Part shown: positions 8,191 to 19,461 of the stretch, in pieces | How positions within the stretch are numbered: the stretch's first letter is position 1 | How the letters are laid out: the number at the start of each line of letters is the position of its first letter | Origin: Chara braunii | Lineage: Eukaryota; Streptophyta; Charophyceae; Charales; Characeae | NCBI GenBank assembly: GCA_003427395.1 | Contig: BFEA01000454.1 | Span: 487,426 to 517,081 of the forward strand | Length of the DNA stretch: 29,656 nucleotides | Reading direction: 5' to 3' | Notes under the pieces: model-generated | Told to the model about the DNA's origin: nothing | Databases searched by the model: none | The model's input: the letters and a program-made list of their open reading frames with translations, nothing else | Made by a program: the position numbers and the translations under genes

Positions 8191-8397
8191 ATCCGCCCAG
8201 GCAACTATCGTCTTTACCCAAACAGAATGCCGGAGTGAGGTAATGAGGATGGAAGGGGGGTCTCAGTCTTTTCCTGAATTTTTGCCTATTTTCGATAGTT
8301 TGTTGTACCTCTTAATCTAGCTCTTAGCCAAAGCCGGGTAGTGGCCCCGGTACTGCAAATCAAATCCTCAATTTTTTTCAAAATCCTATGTAATTTT

Positions 8398-8462
8398 CTA
8401 TATGGGACGCTGGGCCCGGTTCCCAGCACGTGTTGCTCCCCACGAATAGATTGGAGCTTTGT
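8398..8462 (-). repeat. Dispersed repeat family A, copy in inverse orientation
   Basis: The reverse complement reads GCTCCAATCTATTCGTGGGG, then AGCAACACGTGCTGGGAACC and GGGCCCAGCGTCCCATATA. This matches 25108-25168 with only a few changes. Similarity extends weakly to CACTACCCGGCTTTGGCT near 8328-8345, the counterpart of CATTACCCGGCTTCGGCT near 25199. Confidence 0.78.
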
Positions 8463-8482
8463 TCCCATAAAAAAAAAAGAAT

Positions 8483-8547
8483 GCCGGGTCATTATCGCTG
8501 CATCTGAACTGAAAGTTGTCCAAAGTACAGCGATAATGACTGGCGGC
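8483..8547. mobile_element. Fold-back (MITE-like) element, copy 3 (partial)
   Basis: Arms GCCGGGTCATTATCGCTG and CAGCGATAATGACTGGCGGC pair around a loop. The loop, reverse-complemented, resembles the loops of the elements at 2968 and 6468. A second small hairpin, GAAGAC-AGTACC-GTCTTC, follows at 8549-8566. Confidence 0.65.
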
Positions 8548-8670
8548 TGAAGACAGTACCGTCTTCCCCCTCCCCATAATATAACTTACGGTGGTGATTC
8601 TAGCCGGCTTTTAGTCCATATGCAGCAGAAATGACCGTAGGTTCTATTCCCGGGAAGAAGGTAGTCATGG

Positions 8671-8760
8671 TGATATGAGCACCTATCACTAGTAGCCCAG
8701 TGCCGATGGCTCCATTCTACTGGGGGGGCTAGCACGTGCTGCAAAAATGGCTCCCTGGTC
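8671..8760 (+). repeat. Diverged member of family A
   Basis: GATGGCTCCATTCTACTGGG, then GGGCTAGCACGTGCTGCAAA, keeps the word order of family A with many changes. Just upstream, AAATGACCG then TTCTATTCCCGGGAAGAAGG resembles the right arm of the fold-back family. The two repeats may be parts of one larger element. Confidence 0.45.
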
Positions 8761-8884
8761 CCTGATGCAGTGAACTGAGTGATCATGATAGTTGTTCGGC
8801 ATACAGCTGACCACCAGCCTCCTGTCTTGGACCAGTTAATCTCAGACTGCATTTGTATTGCCAATCTGAATGCTTCCCTCACTC

Positions 8885-9322
8885 TTAGGGTAGGACCGCA
8901 CAGGACGGCGGCAAACCATTTTGGAAGTCGTGAGGCAACTTCCCGGACCCCACAGACCAAGAATCATGTTGCTGAAGACGATGGGCACTCGATCCACGGC
9001 CCCGTTCTTCCTACGTGGCCCTACATTCCGTTTTCCAATACTCAGTTCGTCTACCTACCTCCCGGGTGCGTACTCCGGCGCATGCGGACGGAAGTCGGCA
9101 GCCCTTCCATTACAACCAATGGTAAGGGGCCTGGAATGGCCTTCCAGGACCCGACCTTTCCCCAAAAGGAAAACTTGGGTAACCGCCTCCGACGCAAAAG
9201 CAACATTTCGTGGTGGCGGTGGGGTCCCCTCTGTTTCATCATCTCCGTTGGCGGTGGGCAGTCGGCTGGAAGAAGAAGACTTCCGAAACCGTTTGCAGCC
9301 GTGCTGTGGGGTCCTACCCTAA
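8885..9322. mobile_element. 438 bp TIR element (non-autonomous DNA transposon)
   Basis: Inverted ends of about 45 bp. The left end is TTAGGGTAGGACCGCACAG up to GGAAGTC at 8929. The right end, reverse-complemented, is TTAGGGTAGGACCCCACAGC up to GGAAGTC at 9278. If the TIR starts at GGGTAGGACC, a TA lies on each side, as for Tc1/mariner-type elements, but a palindromic end would look the same. The interior has an open frame of 182 codons (8779-9327) with no recognised domain. I regard it as chance. Confidence 0.75.
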
Positions 9323-9707
9323 CCTAAGCTGCCACAGATGGGTTGGACGTTTGAAACAACTCCCGCAAGTCATCGCAAACAGCTGGGCTGTGGGGATGGT
9401 GAAGTCATGGAGGGGTTTAGTGTTATGGATGGATAATCTGTCAATAGATAAGGCTATTTCATGAGAAGGAGGGCTATGGCACCGGTAACTAAAAGAATGA
9501 TTGGTGGGGGCAGAGGGTCTCCTTGCCGTACAGATGGAAAAATCGGGGCAGAGGGGGATACAATGCTGTTGTTTTGGGTTTTTCTAACGGGGAAAAGAAC
9601 GGGCAAGTACTTTCAAGTCACACCCTATGTTCTGAATGGGCAACATTAAGCAGTTCCCAAAAAAATGGCACAAAAAAAAAAGAAAAAAGAGGCAAAAAAG
9701 GCAACCC
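9323..9707. other. No gene seen
   Basis: Mixed-composition DNA between two TIR elements, with A-rich runs near 9660-9700. Nothing recognisable. Confidence 0.5.
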
Positions 9708-9710
9708 TAA

Positions 9711-10123
9711 GGGCATACTCACACGGGGACCTATAATCCCAAAATCCCCAAAAAAAGGGGAAAAGGCCGGTCACACGGATCTACCAAGTTTGCAAACGTA
9801 CTATTCCAGTGCCCATTTGTCAGCGGCCTGGGAAGCCGCGGGGCAAGGGATTTTGCGGTCACCTCTGGAGGTGAAATTCCCTTCTTTTTTTTTTGCATTT
9901 TCTTCAAAAAATGGCAAAAATTCGTTCACAAAAATTCTTGCACAATTTGTGGATGGCGCCATGTGACCAGCCAAGTACCAAATCCCCATTTCTCCAGACG
10001 GCGGAGACCTTGTCCCATCTGAAAAGGTACAGCAGTGTGACGTGAACCATGCCCAAAACCTCAAATCGGCCCTTCCCAAATCCGCATATTTTGCGGATTT
10101 GGGGTCGCCGTGTGAGTATGGCC
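9711..10123. mobile_element. 413 bp MITE, PIF/Harbinger-like, with 3 bp TSD
   Basis: The left TIR GGGCATACTCACACGGGGAC and the right TIR (reverse complement GGCCATACTCACACGGCGAC) differ at two positions. The trinucleotide TAA lies immediately outside both ends (9708-9710 and 10124-10126). A three-base TWA TSD is the signature of PIF/Harbinger elements. The interior has no transposase and includes a perfect hairpin AATCCGC / GCGGATT near 10079-10099. The same first 14 TIR bases recur at 28264. Confidence 0.82.
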
Positions 10124-10126
10124 TAA

Positions 10127-10387
10127 GACTGCGTTCACTAGTACAGTGGCTAATGACTCGTGCGGTTTTAACCGCCATGACTACAGTGTCACTTTGTCTT
10201 TTCTTGCCTAGTACTTCAAACTAAAAGTATGACACAGCCACAGTTTCCTTTCCAAAAAAAAAAAAAAAAAAAAAAAGGGATACTGTTGACTTGACCTACT
10301 CTACCAGATGCATTGTTGCACTTGCAACTCATTTCCGGAAACCCTCCCCTATGAAAGCTGTTCCAGACCGTCATGAAGAAAATCCCA
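10127..10387. other. No gene seen; poly-A run
   Basis: Contains a run of about 20 A near 10255-10276. No gene recognised. Confidence 0.5.
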
Positions 10388-10410
10388 TTTTTTTTTTTTT
10401 TTTTTTTTTT

Positions 10411-10886
10411 AAACGAAAAACATTCAAATTCATTTCAAAATCTTGCAAAGAGGCTGGGGACCTCACAATTCCACCTGGAGTTATCCTGGCAGCATCAGCC
10501 GGTGAAGCTTATGGCCAATGCCTCTTTTGCTTAACCACTTAAGAAAACTTTGCTCAGAACTTAGTAGCCTCATCCCCGGCTTGAAAACAGCAGGGTTTAC
10601 AATTCCGCCTGTATCTGTAAATCTCAAAATTCCTGACTCAGCTGTATAACTTCCTCACAGAAACTACCTACCCTTCTACCTGTCTGATCCTATCTACCAC
10701 TCAAGCCTAACTCGGCTCGGACTGCTTAGCCTACCTCGGCTGGCTGGAGCATTCTGCTTCTACGTAACGTGACACTCTCCACCTACCATCCCCATTTTGG
10801 CCTACTGTGGCCTGTGAACCTCAGAAACCGGCTACCGAGTGTCCTGGTAGCCTCCTACTCCTAACTACTGAAACAAAACTTGTTGC
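10411..10886 (-). other. LINE 3' untranslated region
   Basis: Non-coding stretch between the end of ORF2 similarity and the poly(A) tail. Near the tail it shares GGGGACCTCACAATT and GGAGTTATCCTG with the truncated LINE at 7265-7658. That sharing confirms the 3' boundary of the family. Confidence 0.8.
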
Positions 10887-13800
10887 TTACGTGTAGTGCT
10901 GCACCTCAGCTTCTCTGCCATATTTGCTCAGCCACTGCGTGAGGATTAACTTGTGGCCCTGACCAACTTTGGCCAGCTTATTGCCTATACACCATGTGCG
11001 TTGGAACCGCCGTAACCCTGCCCCAGTTCGCTTCCTTCCCCCTTTCCTTCGCCAATCCGCCTTTATCTCATTGGAGAGGGTTGTTTTGAACAGATCTCCG
11101 CTTGTTTGTCCGAAAGCCCCTCCCTTTGGAATCGTCGGTCGTTTCTGTCTATCCATAAAACCCACATCATGACTGCTCTACTCACTTGAGCAACATAACC
11201 CCATCCCTTCTCAGTGCTCAAATCCGGAGGCAGCACTCCTTGGATCACCCACTTCTCATCACCCAAGTCATTTCTGTCCGTTAACCTCTTCCAGTGAGAC
11301 AGCCACCAGCGCCAGCCTTTCTGCGACGTGGGACAGCTCCACCACACGTGTCTCATGTCTTCCTGTAGCCATCCACATCTGTCACAGGATTGTTGGATTT
11401 CCGGTACTCCTCTTTCCTTCGGCCAGACTGCCGTTGGAATCACTAGGTGGGACGTCTTCCATAGCAGGCTTCCCAGTTTCTGACTTGGGATGGCTTTAAG
11501 CTGTTTCCACAGTCTATTGAGCTCTTCCTCCTCGGGGGGGGTGGTACCAGGGCAAGCTTTTCCAACCGGCTCTTGAGGATCTGGGCTGTACTGTCCATCT
11601 TGCTTGTGGCTGCTCTGATGGTCTGGTGATTGTAGTTTTCCAGTCCCATCTTTGCGCTTCCATTTATTCTCCAACCCAAGCTGTGGGATCTATTCTCAAC
11701 GTACTTAAGGCCTCCCCATTTGCTGCCACCTGCAGCAGAGGGGGGTGAGGTGTCGGTTGAGGAGTCTCTCTTACTCTAACCTCTATCAGATCCTGGGTCC
11801 CGTATCGCTCCGCCGTTCCATGCGGAATCAGCTGCTGCTTCTCTCCTGTTCTCAGTTCAAAGACCTCCAGAGTACACTTTCCAAATTCGTTTCTGTTGCA
11901 GAGCTTATAAAGGCGATTGCCTTCCTCTGGTGGACCTCTGTACCAGCTTTCCACTGGGTTTACCCCAGTTGGGGCTATGAGGTCTTTCCAAGACTGTGGA
12001 ATAGCTTGTATCAGTGCGTCCCGCCTTACTCCCTGATCTGGAAGTTGTCCCAGTTTGTCCTTCAGCTGTTCATTGCTCAGCCAGTTGTATGACTCCTCCA
12101 CCCACAGGTCCTTAATTGTAGCCACTCCTCTCTGGATCCACTTATAGCTGAACTTGCCTGGGCCTCTTCTGGCAGAGAATGGGTGGAGCTGGTCTTCACA
12201 TATTCTGGGATTCTCGAACAGAGGCTGATTTAACACCTCCTGTTTCGTGGTTGGTTCTTTTCTCTCTTTCGGCCGTACCTTCTTCCAGCCCTTGAGAACT
12301 TCGCCTCAGAATTTCGACTTAATGCGTTTATTTAAAAAAGAGTCTAACATCATCGCGGCCCAAGTATCAGATTTCCTTGATAATCCTCATTCCTTCATCA
12401 GGATTATTTTTGCCATCTTTACCCAGTCCGCTCCTCTCTCGGTTTCTCCTATCCTCACTACCCATCTTGCTACCAGTACCAGATTCTGTATTTCTGGATC
12501 TGTTATTGCCAAACCCCTTCTTCCCTAGTTCTGCATATCACTTCCCATGCAACCTTCGCAATGTACCCTTCTGTTTCTCTGGCACATGGCTTCCACAGAA
12601 ATCTTCGAGCTGCGTCTTTGATGTTCTTGAGTGCTTCTGTGGAGAGCAGGTGGACCACTGCTACATACCAAATCAGACTGAAGGCGGAGGCGTTCAGCAC
12701 AAGAGCTCTTCCGAATAGTGACAGATGTTTCGCTGTTTTCCAGCTTTGGATACGGCCCACTACCTTCTCCTGTATGATAGCGTCCTGCGCTGCTGAGCAA
12801 TCTGTCATTGAAAGTTTTATTCCAAGGAAGCGTTCTGCCACCTCTGCTAGAATTCGCCTCATCCCCCAATTTACCTCGAGCTGTTTTGACTCTGGTAAGA
12901 AAAAAACTGATTTGCTCCAATTGACCATTGCCTTCGACAGTTCCGCATAGTCCTTCAAGCATTGTTTGAGCGCTGTTAGTGACTCCGTTGTGTTCGCTGA
13001 GATCGCGAAGAGATCATCGNCCAGGGCTTTGACCCTGCATTGCTGTCCTTCCCCAATTTCAAGTCCCTTAATGTTCGGATGAGCTCTAATAGACGATACT
13101 AGGACCTCCAACTGTATGANNNNNNNNNNNNNNNNNNNNNNNNNNNNNNNNNNNNNNNNNNNNNNNNNNNNNNNNNNNNNNNNNNNNNNNNNNNNNNNNN
13201 NNNNNNNNNNNNNNNNNNNNNNNNNNNNNNNNNNNNNNNNNNNNNNNNNNNNNNNNNNNNNNNNNNNNNNNNNNNNNNNNNNNNNNNNNNNNNNNNNNNN
13301 NNNNNNNNNNNNNNNNNNNNNNNNNNNNNNNNNNNNNNNNNNNNNNNNNNNNNNNNNNNNNNNNNNNNNNNNNNNNNNNNNNNNNNNNNNNNNNNNNNNN
13401 NNNNNNNNNNNNNNNNNNNNNNNNNNNNNNNNNNNNNNNNNNNNNNNNNNNNNNNNNNNNNNNNNNNNNNNNNNNNNNNNNNNNNNNNNNNNNNNNNNNN
13501 NNNNNNNNNNNNNNNNNNNNNNNNNNNNNNNNNNNNNNNNNNNNNNNNNNNNNNNNNNNNNNNNNNNNNNNNNNNNNNNNNNNNNNNNNNNNNNNNNNNN
13601 NNNNNNNNNNNNNNNNNNNNNNNNNNNNNNNNNNNNNNNNNNNNNNNNNNNNNNNNNNNNNNNNNNNNNNNNNNNNNNNNNNNNNNNNNNNNNNNNNNNN
13701 NNNNNNNNNNNNNNNNNNNNNNNNNNNNNNNNNNNNNNNNNNNNNNNNNNNNNNNNNNNNNNNNNNNNNNNNNNNNNNNNNNNNNNNNNNNNNNNNNNNN

Positions 13801-15834
13801 NNNNNNNNNATGACGAACAACAATGGTGCCAAAGGGCAACCCTGTCGTAGAGACCTGGATAGCGGGAATTCTTCTGCTATTTTACCATTGATGACTACTG
13901 CTGCAGTGGAGTAGGCATACAGTATTTTTACCCAGCGTTGAAAGGAGAGGCCAAGCCCATTACTCTCAGGGTAGTCATCACGAAGGCCCAGTTTACTCGA
14001 TCATAAGCTTGCTCCAGGTCTAGTAACAGTACTGCGAGATCTCTATCTTCCTCTACGATCAGTTCCAATGTCTCTATTGTTGTCACCACATTCTCAAAGA
14101 TAGACCTGCTTCGAACGAAAGCTCCCTGCTCCGGACCTACTAGTGAGGGAAGGCATTCATCCAAATCTTCTAGCTAGAGTTTTTGCCAATAGCTTATAAG
14201 TGACATTCAGCAGACTAATCGGTCGCCAGTTTTTAACCACATTTCTGTCCCCTTTTTTCTACAGCAATGTGATTATACCCCTGGTCATCGTCTTACCCAG
14301 TGGAACTCCTTCCAGGGCTTCGTTGTAGACTGCGACCAGGTTTTCACCAAGGATTTCCCAATACGACTCGAAAAATTCCACTGGCAATCCGTCATCACCG
14401 GGTGCGTTGCTCTTTGCCATTGACTTGATTGTTTGATTCAGCTCTTCTGTGCTCATCGGTCTGTCCAAGTTGAGTCTCTTGTGAGTTTCCAGTCTTATTG
14501 TCACATTATCCCAGAGTGTGGAGTGTACTGTGAAGTCTTCGTCGATGCATTGGTCTGGCCTGCGTGTTGTTAGGATGTCCTTGAAGTAGGTCGTTGCGTA
14601 GGTGCCCATTTCATCCAACGAGGTAGCAGGCAGCATTGCATCCAGGTGGGGGTGCTTCAGTTCGTTCATCAAAGTTTTTTGCCTTCTTGGGAGTAGCCTT
14701 TGAAAGGTGCTCTTTGCCATGCGATCTCCACTCACAATACCTTTCTCTTTTAGGATCTGCTCCCATGTTTCTGTCTGCTTGACTTGTAGGTCGCCCCATT
14801 CCTTCACTCTGACCTCTCTAAGACTTTCTTCCGCCCATACTAGCTCGGAGATCGGGTGCAGCTGCATTCCCTCCTCCACCTCTGACACTCTTCTTCGACA
14901 CGCATGTGAGCAGCTATTCTGGAGAATACGTCAAACTTGTGTGAGATAATCCGAATTCCTGCGTCCATCCATTCTACGTGTGAGACAAAGTTAGCTCGTG
15001 CCTTTTGCCATTCTTCCCAGAAGGTTGACAACCATTGCCTCCAACCATCGTCCTTCAGATTGTGTATGTTTAGTCTGAACCAGCTTGGCCCTCTCGACAG
15101 CTTCTGTCCCACCTCTGCTTCTAGCACCACTGGTTTGTGATCTGATATAGAACCCTCTTGTTCCGCCACCTTGATTACCAATTTAGTGGCTTCCTGTGAT
15201 GCCAATAGAAAATCCAGTATGCGTTTGGTCGCTGCACTCCTTGGTATGTTACCAAACCAAGTGTACCCTGGGGCCTGTGGGTTCATTTCTCGAAAAGTGT
15301 CTACCAGTGCTCAAGCTTCCTTCCATCTTATCAGGGCCTTGCGGTCTCTCTTCATGTTCTCTCCTCTGTCTGAGTCTACTCTTGGATTAATTACCTGGTT
15401 CCAGTACCCACCCACAATCATCCTCTCAACATTAGGCAGTACGTACGGAAGAGTTTCAAAAAACTCTAATCTGTCCAGTTTATCGTTCGGTGCATAGATG
15501 GATGCTAGGACCCAGGATTCTGACCCTATCAGGATCTTTATCCAAACCCAGCGCCTCCACAGGTCTGCATCGTAGTCTACTAGCTTCGCCTCTACTCTGC
15601 TGTGTACTAGGATTGCAACTCCACCCCTTGATCCGCGTGCAGGGGACCACAGTTGAGGACCGCCCCACCAATCCCGCAGTTGGGCTAATTTTCGAGACGA
15701 CAGTTTCGTTTCCTGTAGGAGGAGCACATCAATGGCCTCTTCATGCATCCAAGTTTTGAGTCGCCTTCCTTTCTGCCTTCCACTTGTATCCCCTGGCCCC
15801 TAACGTTCCAGGTAGCGACTCTAAATCTGACCAT
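10887..15834 (-). pseudogene. LINE ORF2: endonuclease, reverse transcriptase, zinc finger
   Basis: It starts at ATG 15834 (MVRFRVATWNVRGQG, the usual APE endonuclease opening). Endonuclease motifs follow: LLLQETKL, GGVAILV, IYAPN, YTWFGN and SDHKPV. The usual GDFN is GYWN, so the catalytic Asp is lost. Reverse transcriptase: NAPGDDGLPVEFF near 14400; motif A LLLDLEQAYDRVNWAF near 14000; the gap; then motif C as X-DD-LFAIS near 13020, where X is one ambiguous base. Near 11360 the C-terminal finger is C-x2-C-x8-H-x4-C, followed by WVLWIDRNDRRF. There is a frameshift near 15765, an in-frame TGA near 15311, and frame changes near 14860, 14200, 12500-12236, 11670 and 11063. In life the protein would nick DNA and copy LINE RNA. 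No RNase H domain was seen. Confidence 0.93.
13120..13809. other. Assembly gap, 690 N
   Basis: A run of N between reverse transcriptase motifs A and C of the LINE. The true length may differ from 690, since the frames on the two sides cannot be joined. Open frames reported across it are meaningless. Confidence 1.
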
Positions 15835-17989
15835 CCTGTCGCAATGCGTCACTTGCTTGTTGGATACGTTGTTCCTCCTCTTGTTGAGACAACGGTACAG
15901 GTTCCGACCATCTGGCGGCCAGGATCTGTGCGATGTAGAGTGAATTGAGGCTCCTTCTGACAGGGAGCCTCTCATTTAACTTTGTCAGAAAAGTGGCCTC
16001 AATCCCTAGTTCCACCAATACATTGGACAAGTAGGACCGATCGCCTCCTGTCATGACGAGAAGTGAAAAACAGTCCATGCCCACTTGTGTGATTCCATTC
16101 CAGTTCTCTGGAGCAATCCTGCTGTCAATCAGGGGGATGTAGTACTTCAGTTTCCTACCATCCTCCAGATCGACCCGAGTTTTTGGCTGTACATCTTTGG
16201 GGAAAAGACGAAAAAAGAAACGGCCCCCGAACAGCTGTCTAATGCTTGCCACGATGGATTTGATGGTGGGCACTCCCACCATAGGGCACGCTGACAGGGA
16301 CAAACTTCCATAGTTGTTAAGTAGACCTAAAGACGTACGTTTCTCGATCCTGAAGGGCACATACTAACGGTAAGATAAAATTTTCAATCCTCTCTTCTTC
16401 TTCACTTTCGGTAGTGCCGACCCCTGGTGCAATCTCCCTATACGTTTCCTCTTCTCCCTCTTCCTCGCTGCCTCCTGATCGATCCATGTCGTCCTGCCTT
16501 TCTTTTTCGTGTTGCTCTGTCACCACCAAGGTCCTCTCAAGTCCATCTCCCCTGATTCTGTCTTGCTCCTCTGCTTCAATCTCCTCTTCTTCACTCTGCA
16601 TGTCTTGGATTCCTGTTGCCTCTCCGTGTACCACGATTGTTGTCGTACCTTGTTCTGGTCTCAGTTCTTCACGTTCTATCCTCCTGTCTTGTTGTAGTAG
16701 GCCACCTGCAATGCCATCCATTTGTGTGTGCACTCTTCGCCGTGTTGTCGGCGTTCTTTCTCTTGGACCGTATTGTCCCTGAGAAGCCGACGCTCCCATG
16801 TTCTGGCTTCCAGAACGCTGAGCGCTCCACGGATGAACGGGTCAGGCTTGTCCACTGGCTACGGCTCCGGTACCGCCACTACGTGCTTGAACCTCGCGCG
16901 AACCTAACACCTGTGTATGTTGTTGTAGCACCACACTACCTCTAATTTCGCCTCCCCTTCTGCTAGATGCTTGTTGATCTCTTTGTCGGCTTCCAATTCC
17001 TTGTGGTTGTTCCGCGACACTCCCTGATCTTCCATCTTCTGCTGCTTGTTGCTCTCTTGCCGCCTCTCTTATCCCTCGCTCCCATGCTTCTTCTCTGGGT
17101 CTTTGCCCTCTGTTGCTGAAATTGTCGGCTGCCACCCCTTCGCCGTTTTCCTGCTCTGCTGCCTCTGCAATACAGGGACAGCCACTAGTGGCCGAGTGAT
17201 ACCACCATCTATATGTTTACAAATGAATTTTATCTTGACCTTTTCCTCATCATCCAACTCCATAGTTATTTCTTCCTTGAACCGAGCCTCTGCTTCCCTC
17301 ACTAGTTCGAATTTTAGGTTCATCAATTTCTGCCAAGATCAATCAGGCTCGGGTGGGTGCATCTTAATGACTGTTCCCATCACCTTGCTGACCATATCCT
17401 TGAGTGGAAACATCGCTCTAACAGGAACTCTGAGCGCCATCGTCCAGAACCGAGTCTCGTCCTCCATCCTTCGACGTTCGTCCAGTTCTCTCCTGGTGAG
17501 CCATTGTTTGAAAAGCATCCTATATTCCACACCTCTTACCGTCACTTTATCCTCGCCTTTCGCCACCATCCACTGCGCTACCTGTCTGCTCATGGCTATA
17601 TAGGTCATGATATTCAGACCCTCGCCATGAACCCTTCCCCTCTTCACCGTACGGTCGAAGATGCAATTTTGATACGACCCATTTTCGTACGCCCTTATCA
17701 AGTCTTCCCTGACTTTGATTGGGAAGTCTCTTGCTGCACCTTGGAATATCACCATGACGAGTCTCTCCTTCAGCCATGCTGTGGTAAGTTCACCCACCCT
17801 CCTATTACCTCTAAAGATATCCTCCCCATCCACTACCACTACTCCTTGACTGATTCTTTCCGTGAAGGCGCCGTCCTCATAGCACTTGGCTATGAGCAGT
17901 TGGATACGTGCTTCGTCGGATAACAGAACCTCGTTTTCCCTTGGCGGGGAGCGGTTCGCTCTTCGGGCTTGAGAGCTCCGAGATGCCAT
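15821..17989 (-). pseudogene. LINE ORF1 (gag-like), broken
   Basis: The first part runs from ATG 17989 (MASRSSQARRANRSPP) to an in-frame TGA at 17341-17339, then continues in the same frame to 17069. A second frame carries 17135-16317, with one stop near 16842. Its middle is rich in Glu and Gln (EEEEIEAEEQD). A third frame carries 16360-15821 and ends QDGQI. Taken together this is roughly 700 codons. The position before the endonuclease marks it as ORF1, whose product would bind LINE RNA. I do not recognise a domain, and no CCHC zinc knuckle is visible. Its stop codon overlaps the ORF2 start by 14 nt. Confidence 0.78.
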
Positions 17990-18290
17990 GCGGGCTGAAC
18001 TTCGACGTTTCAGTCAAGTGTCCTTGGAACTTGTTGCTCTGCTTGATTCCAAGTCTTCGCATCAGGTCGCTGTTCACAGTCTTCAAATTCTTCAAGTTCT
18101 TCAAGTTCTACGTTCGTTGGGCCAACGTGGACTTTGGCCTCCCTGCTGCGACGAGCAGTTTTCCTCGATCTTGTCGAACAAGATGAGCTTGGATGACCAT
18201 CGTCTCTACCGTGTCCCTGACATGGTGTCGGGTGAACCCGATACGTTGAACCGGTCTCGTGGGCCGGTAGCGCTAACTTAGAGTGCTAAT

Positions 18291-18564
18291 TTCTGCCAAC
18301 CGCCGCGGCCCCCCCCCAGGTTTGCCAATCCCTCTGAAAAAAAAAAAAAAAAAAAAATCCTAAATTCAATTGACTTAAAAAAAAAAGAAAAAAAAAAAAA
18401 GAAAGAGAGAAAAAAAATAAATTGACTTGCTTTTCAAGTTGGTTGACAATGTAAGCTTTTCTGAAATTGAAAGAGGGGATGGCAGCTCGCATGTCCTCTA
18501 CCACGATCTTTTTTGGAGGCTTTATTTAGTGACAGCATTGTCTGAAAAATCTTACCTACCTGGG
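18291..18564. other. No gene seen; A-rich runs
   Basis: Long A-runs with G interruptions near 18337-18420. No gene recognised. The 5' end of the LINE is probably near the left edge. Confidence 0.5.
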
Positions 18565-18722
18565 CCCTGGGGCCTCGTCCCACTAGGGAGGTATTCTACT
18601 TCGTAGTTGACGTTTCCGATCACGTGCGGCTGGGGGTGACAGACTCGAACTGCACATCTCAGTTTGCATCGACGAGCCCGCCTGATGCAGTATACAGTGG
18701 TGCCCATGAGAAAGCACCGACC

Positions 18723-18888
18723 AATGAACTGGCTGCTACTGGAATTTTTTATTGATATTGAGCATTGACGTTGGTCTGGATGTCCAGACTTTTGGAGGGG
18801 GGGGAATGAACTGGCTGCGAGTGGAATTTTTTATTGATATTGAGCATTGACGTTGGTCTGGATTTCCAGACTTTTGGAGGGGGGGGGG
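18723..18888. repeat. 82-84 bp tandem duplication
   Basis: Two adjacent units begin AATGAACTGGCTGC and end in a G-run after CCAGACTTTTGGA. They differ at a few bases (CTACTGG against CGAGTGG, GATGTCC against GATTTCC) and in the length of the G-run. Confidence 0.95.
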
Positions 18889-19387
18889 CGTTTTCGAGAC
18901 TTCACGCGTTGCTGTTTACGCGTTGCCGTACTGCGAAAAAAGAGAAAAAAAATGTGGGCAGTTACTATCATTCCTACATGGCGTTTTTATTTCAGTCGGG
19001 ACGTAGGGGCTGGCAACGTGAGAATAATACTACACATGCATTTGGACTCTTCCTCGACAAAGTTCATTCATATTTTGGACCGATCGGCAGGCAAAGATCC
19101 CGTCTGACGCGGCGTCGAATTTGCAGAACGTGGGAGGCAGTTACAAAAAAATCGATGAAAAAAGTATATATAACAGAAAATAATTTAGTTTGATTCTAGG
19201 CTACCAGCTCGGCCGCTCAGGTCCCGGCTGGCCAGCCCGTGCAAGGACCAGGGAAGGTCCCAGCAAAAAAAAAAAAGAAACAAAAAAATCCAAAAAATCC
19301 GAAAACAACCTATGTTATGCAGAAAAATAAACTGAACAACTTTTGCCTCAGGGTCACATCGAAATTCTTCACCAAATTTAGAATAAA

Positions 19388-19420
19388 TACCGGGCAGTTC
19401 TGTTTGTGAGGATATATATA
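19388..19420 (+). repeat. Dispersed word, family C copy 1
   Basis: TACCGGGCAGTTCTGTTTGT is followed by GAGGATATATATA. The same word returns at 19462-19514 and at 26082-26130. Confidence 0.75.
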
Positions 19421-19461
19421 TTCAAAATAGTTTGTCACAGCCCCTCGTTTGTTGTCCTCTT

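Larger units (their letters stand above)
10388..18290 (-). mobile_element. Large LINE (non-LTR retrotransposon), degenerate
   Basis: On the minus strand the order is: 5' region near 18290, ORF1 (17989 to 15821), ORF2 (15834 to about 10887), 3'UTR (10886 to 10411), and poly(A) tail (T-run 10388-10410). APE endonuclease, reverse transcriptase and a terminal CCHC zinc finger in that order are the plan of L1-type plant LINEs. No LTRs flank it. The 5' limit is uncertain and I could not find a TSD pairing the sequence before the tail (GAAGAAAATCCCA) with a site near 18290. A 690-base gap removes part of the reverse transcriptase. Several stops and frameshifts make this copy inactive. Confidence 0.9.

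Noticed and set aside
8318-8345. Further decayed U2 5' fragment (CTCTTAGCCAAAGCCGGG)
   Set aside because: The U2 match is short. The same stretch is better explained as part of repeat family A, since it reappears near 25199.
8779-9327. 182-codon open frame as a gene
   Set aside because: It overlaps both inverted ends of a TIR element and shows no domain or conserved motif.
13086-13850. Open frames of about 245 codons
   Set aside because: They consist of unknown residues across the N gap.
18640-18690. tRNA T-arm-like word (GCAGTTCGAGTCTGTC on the minus strand)
   Set aside because: No D-arm or acceptor stem at the proper spacing; it lies inside a TIR element and is probably chance.
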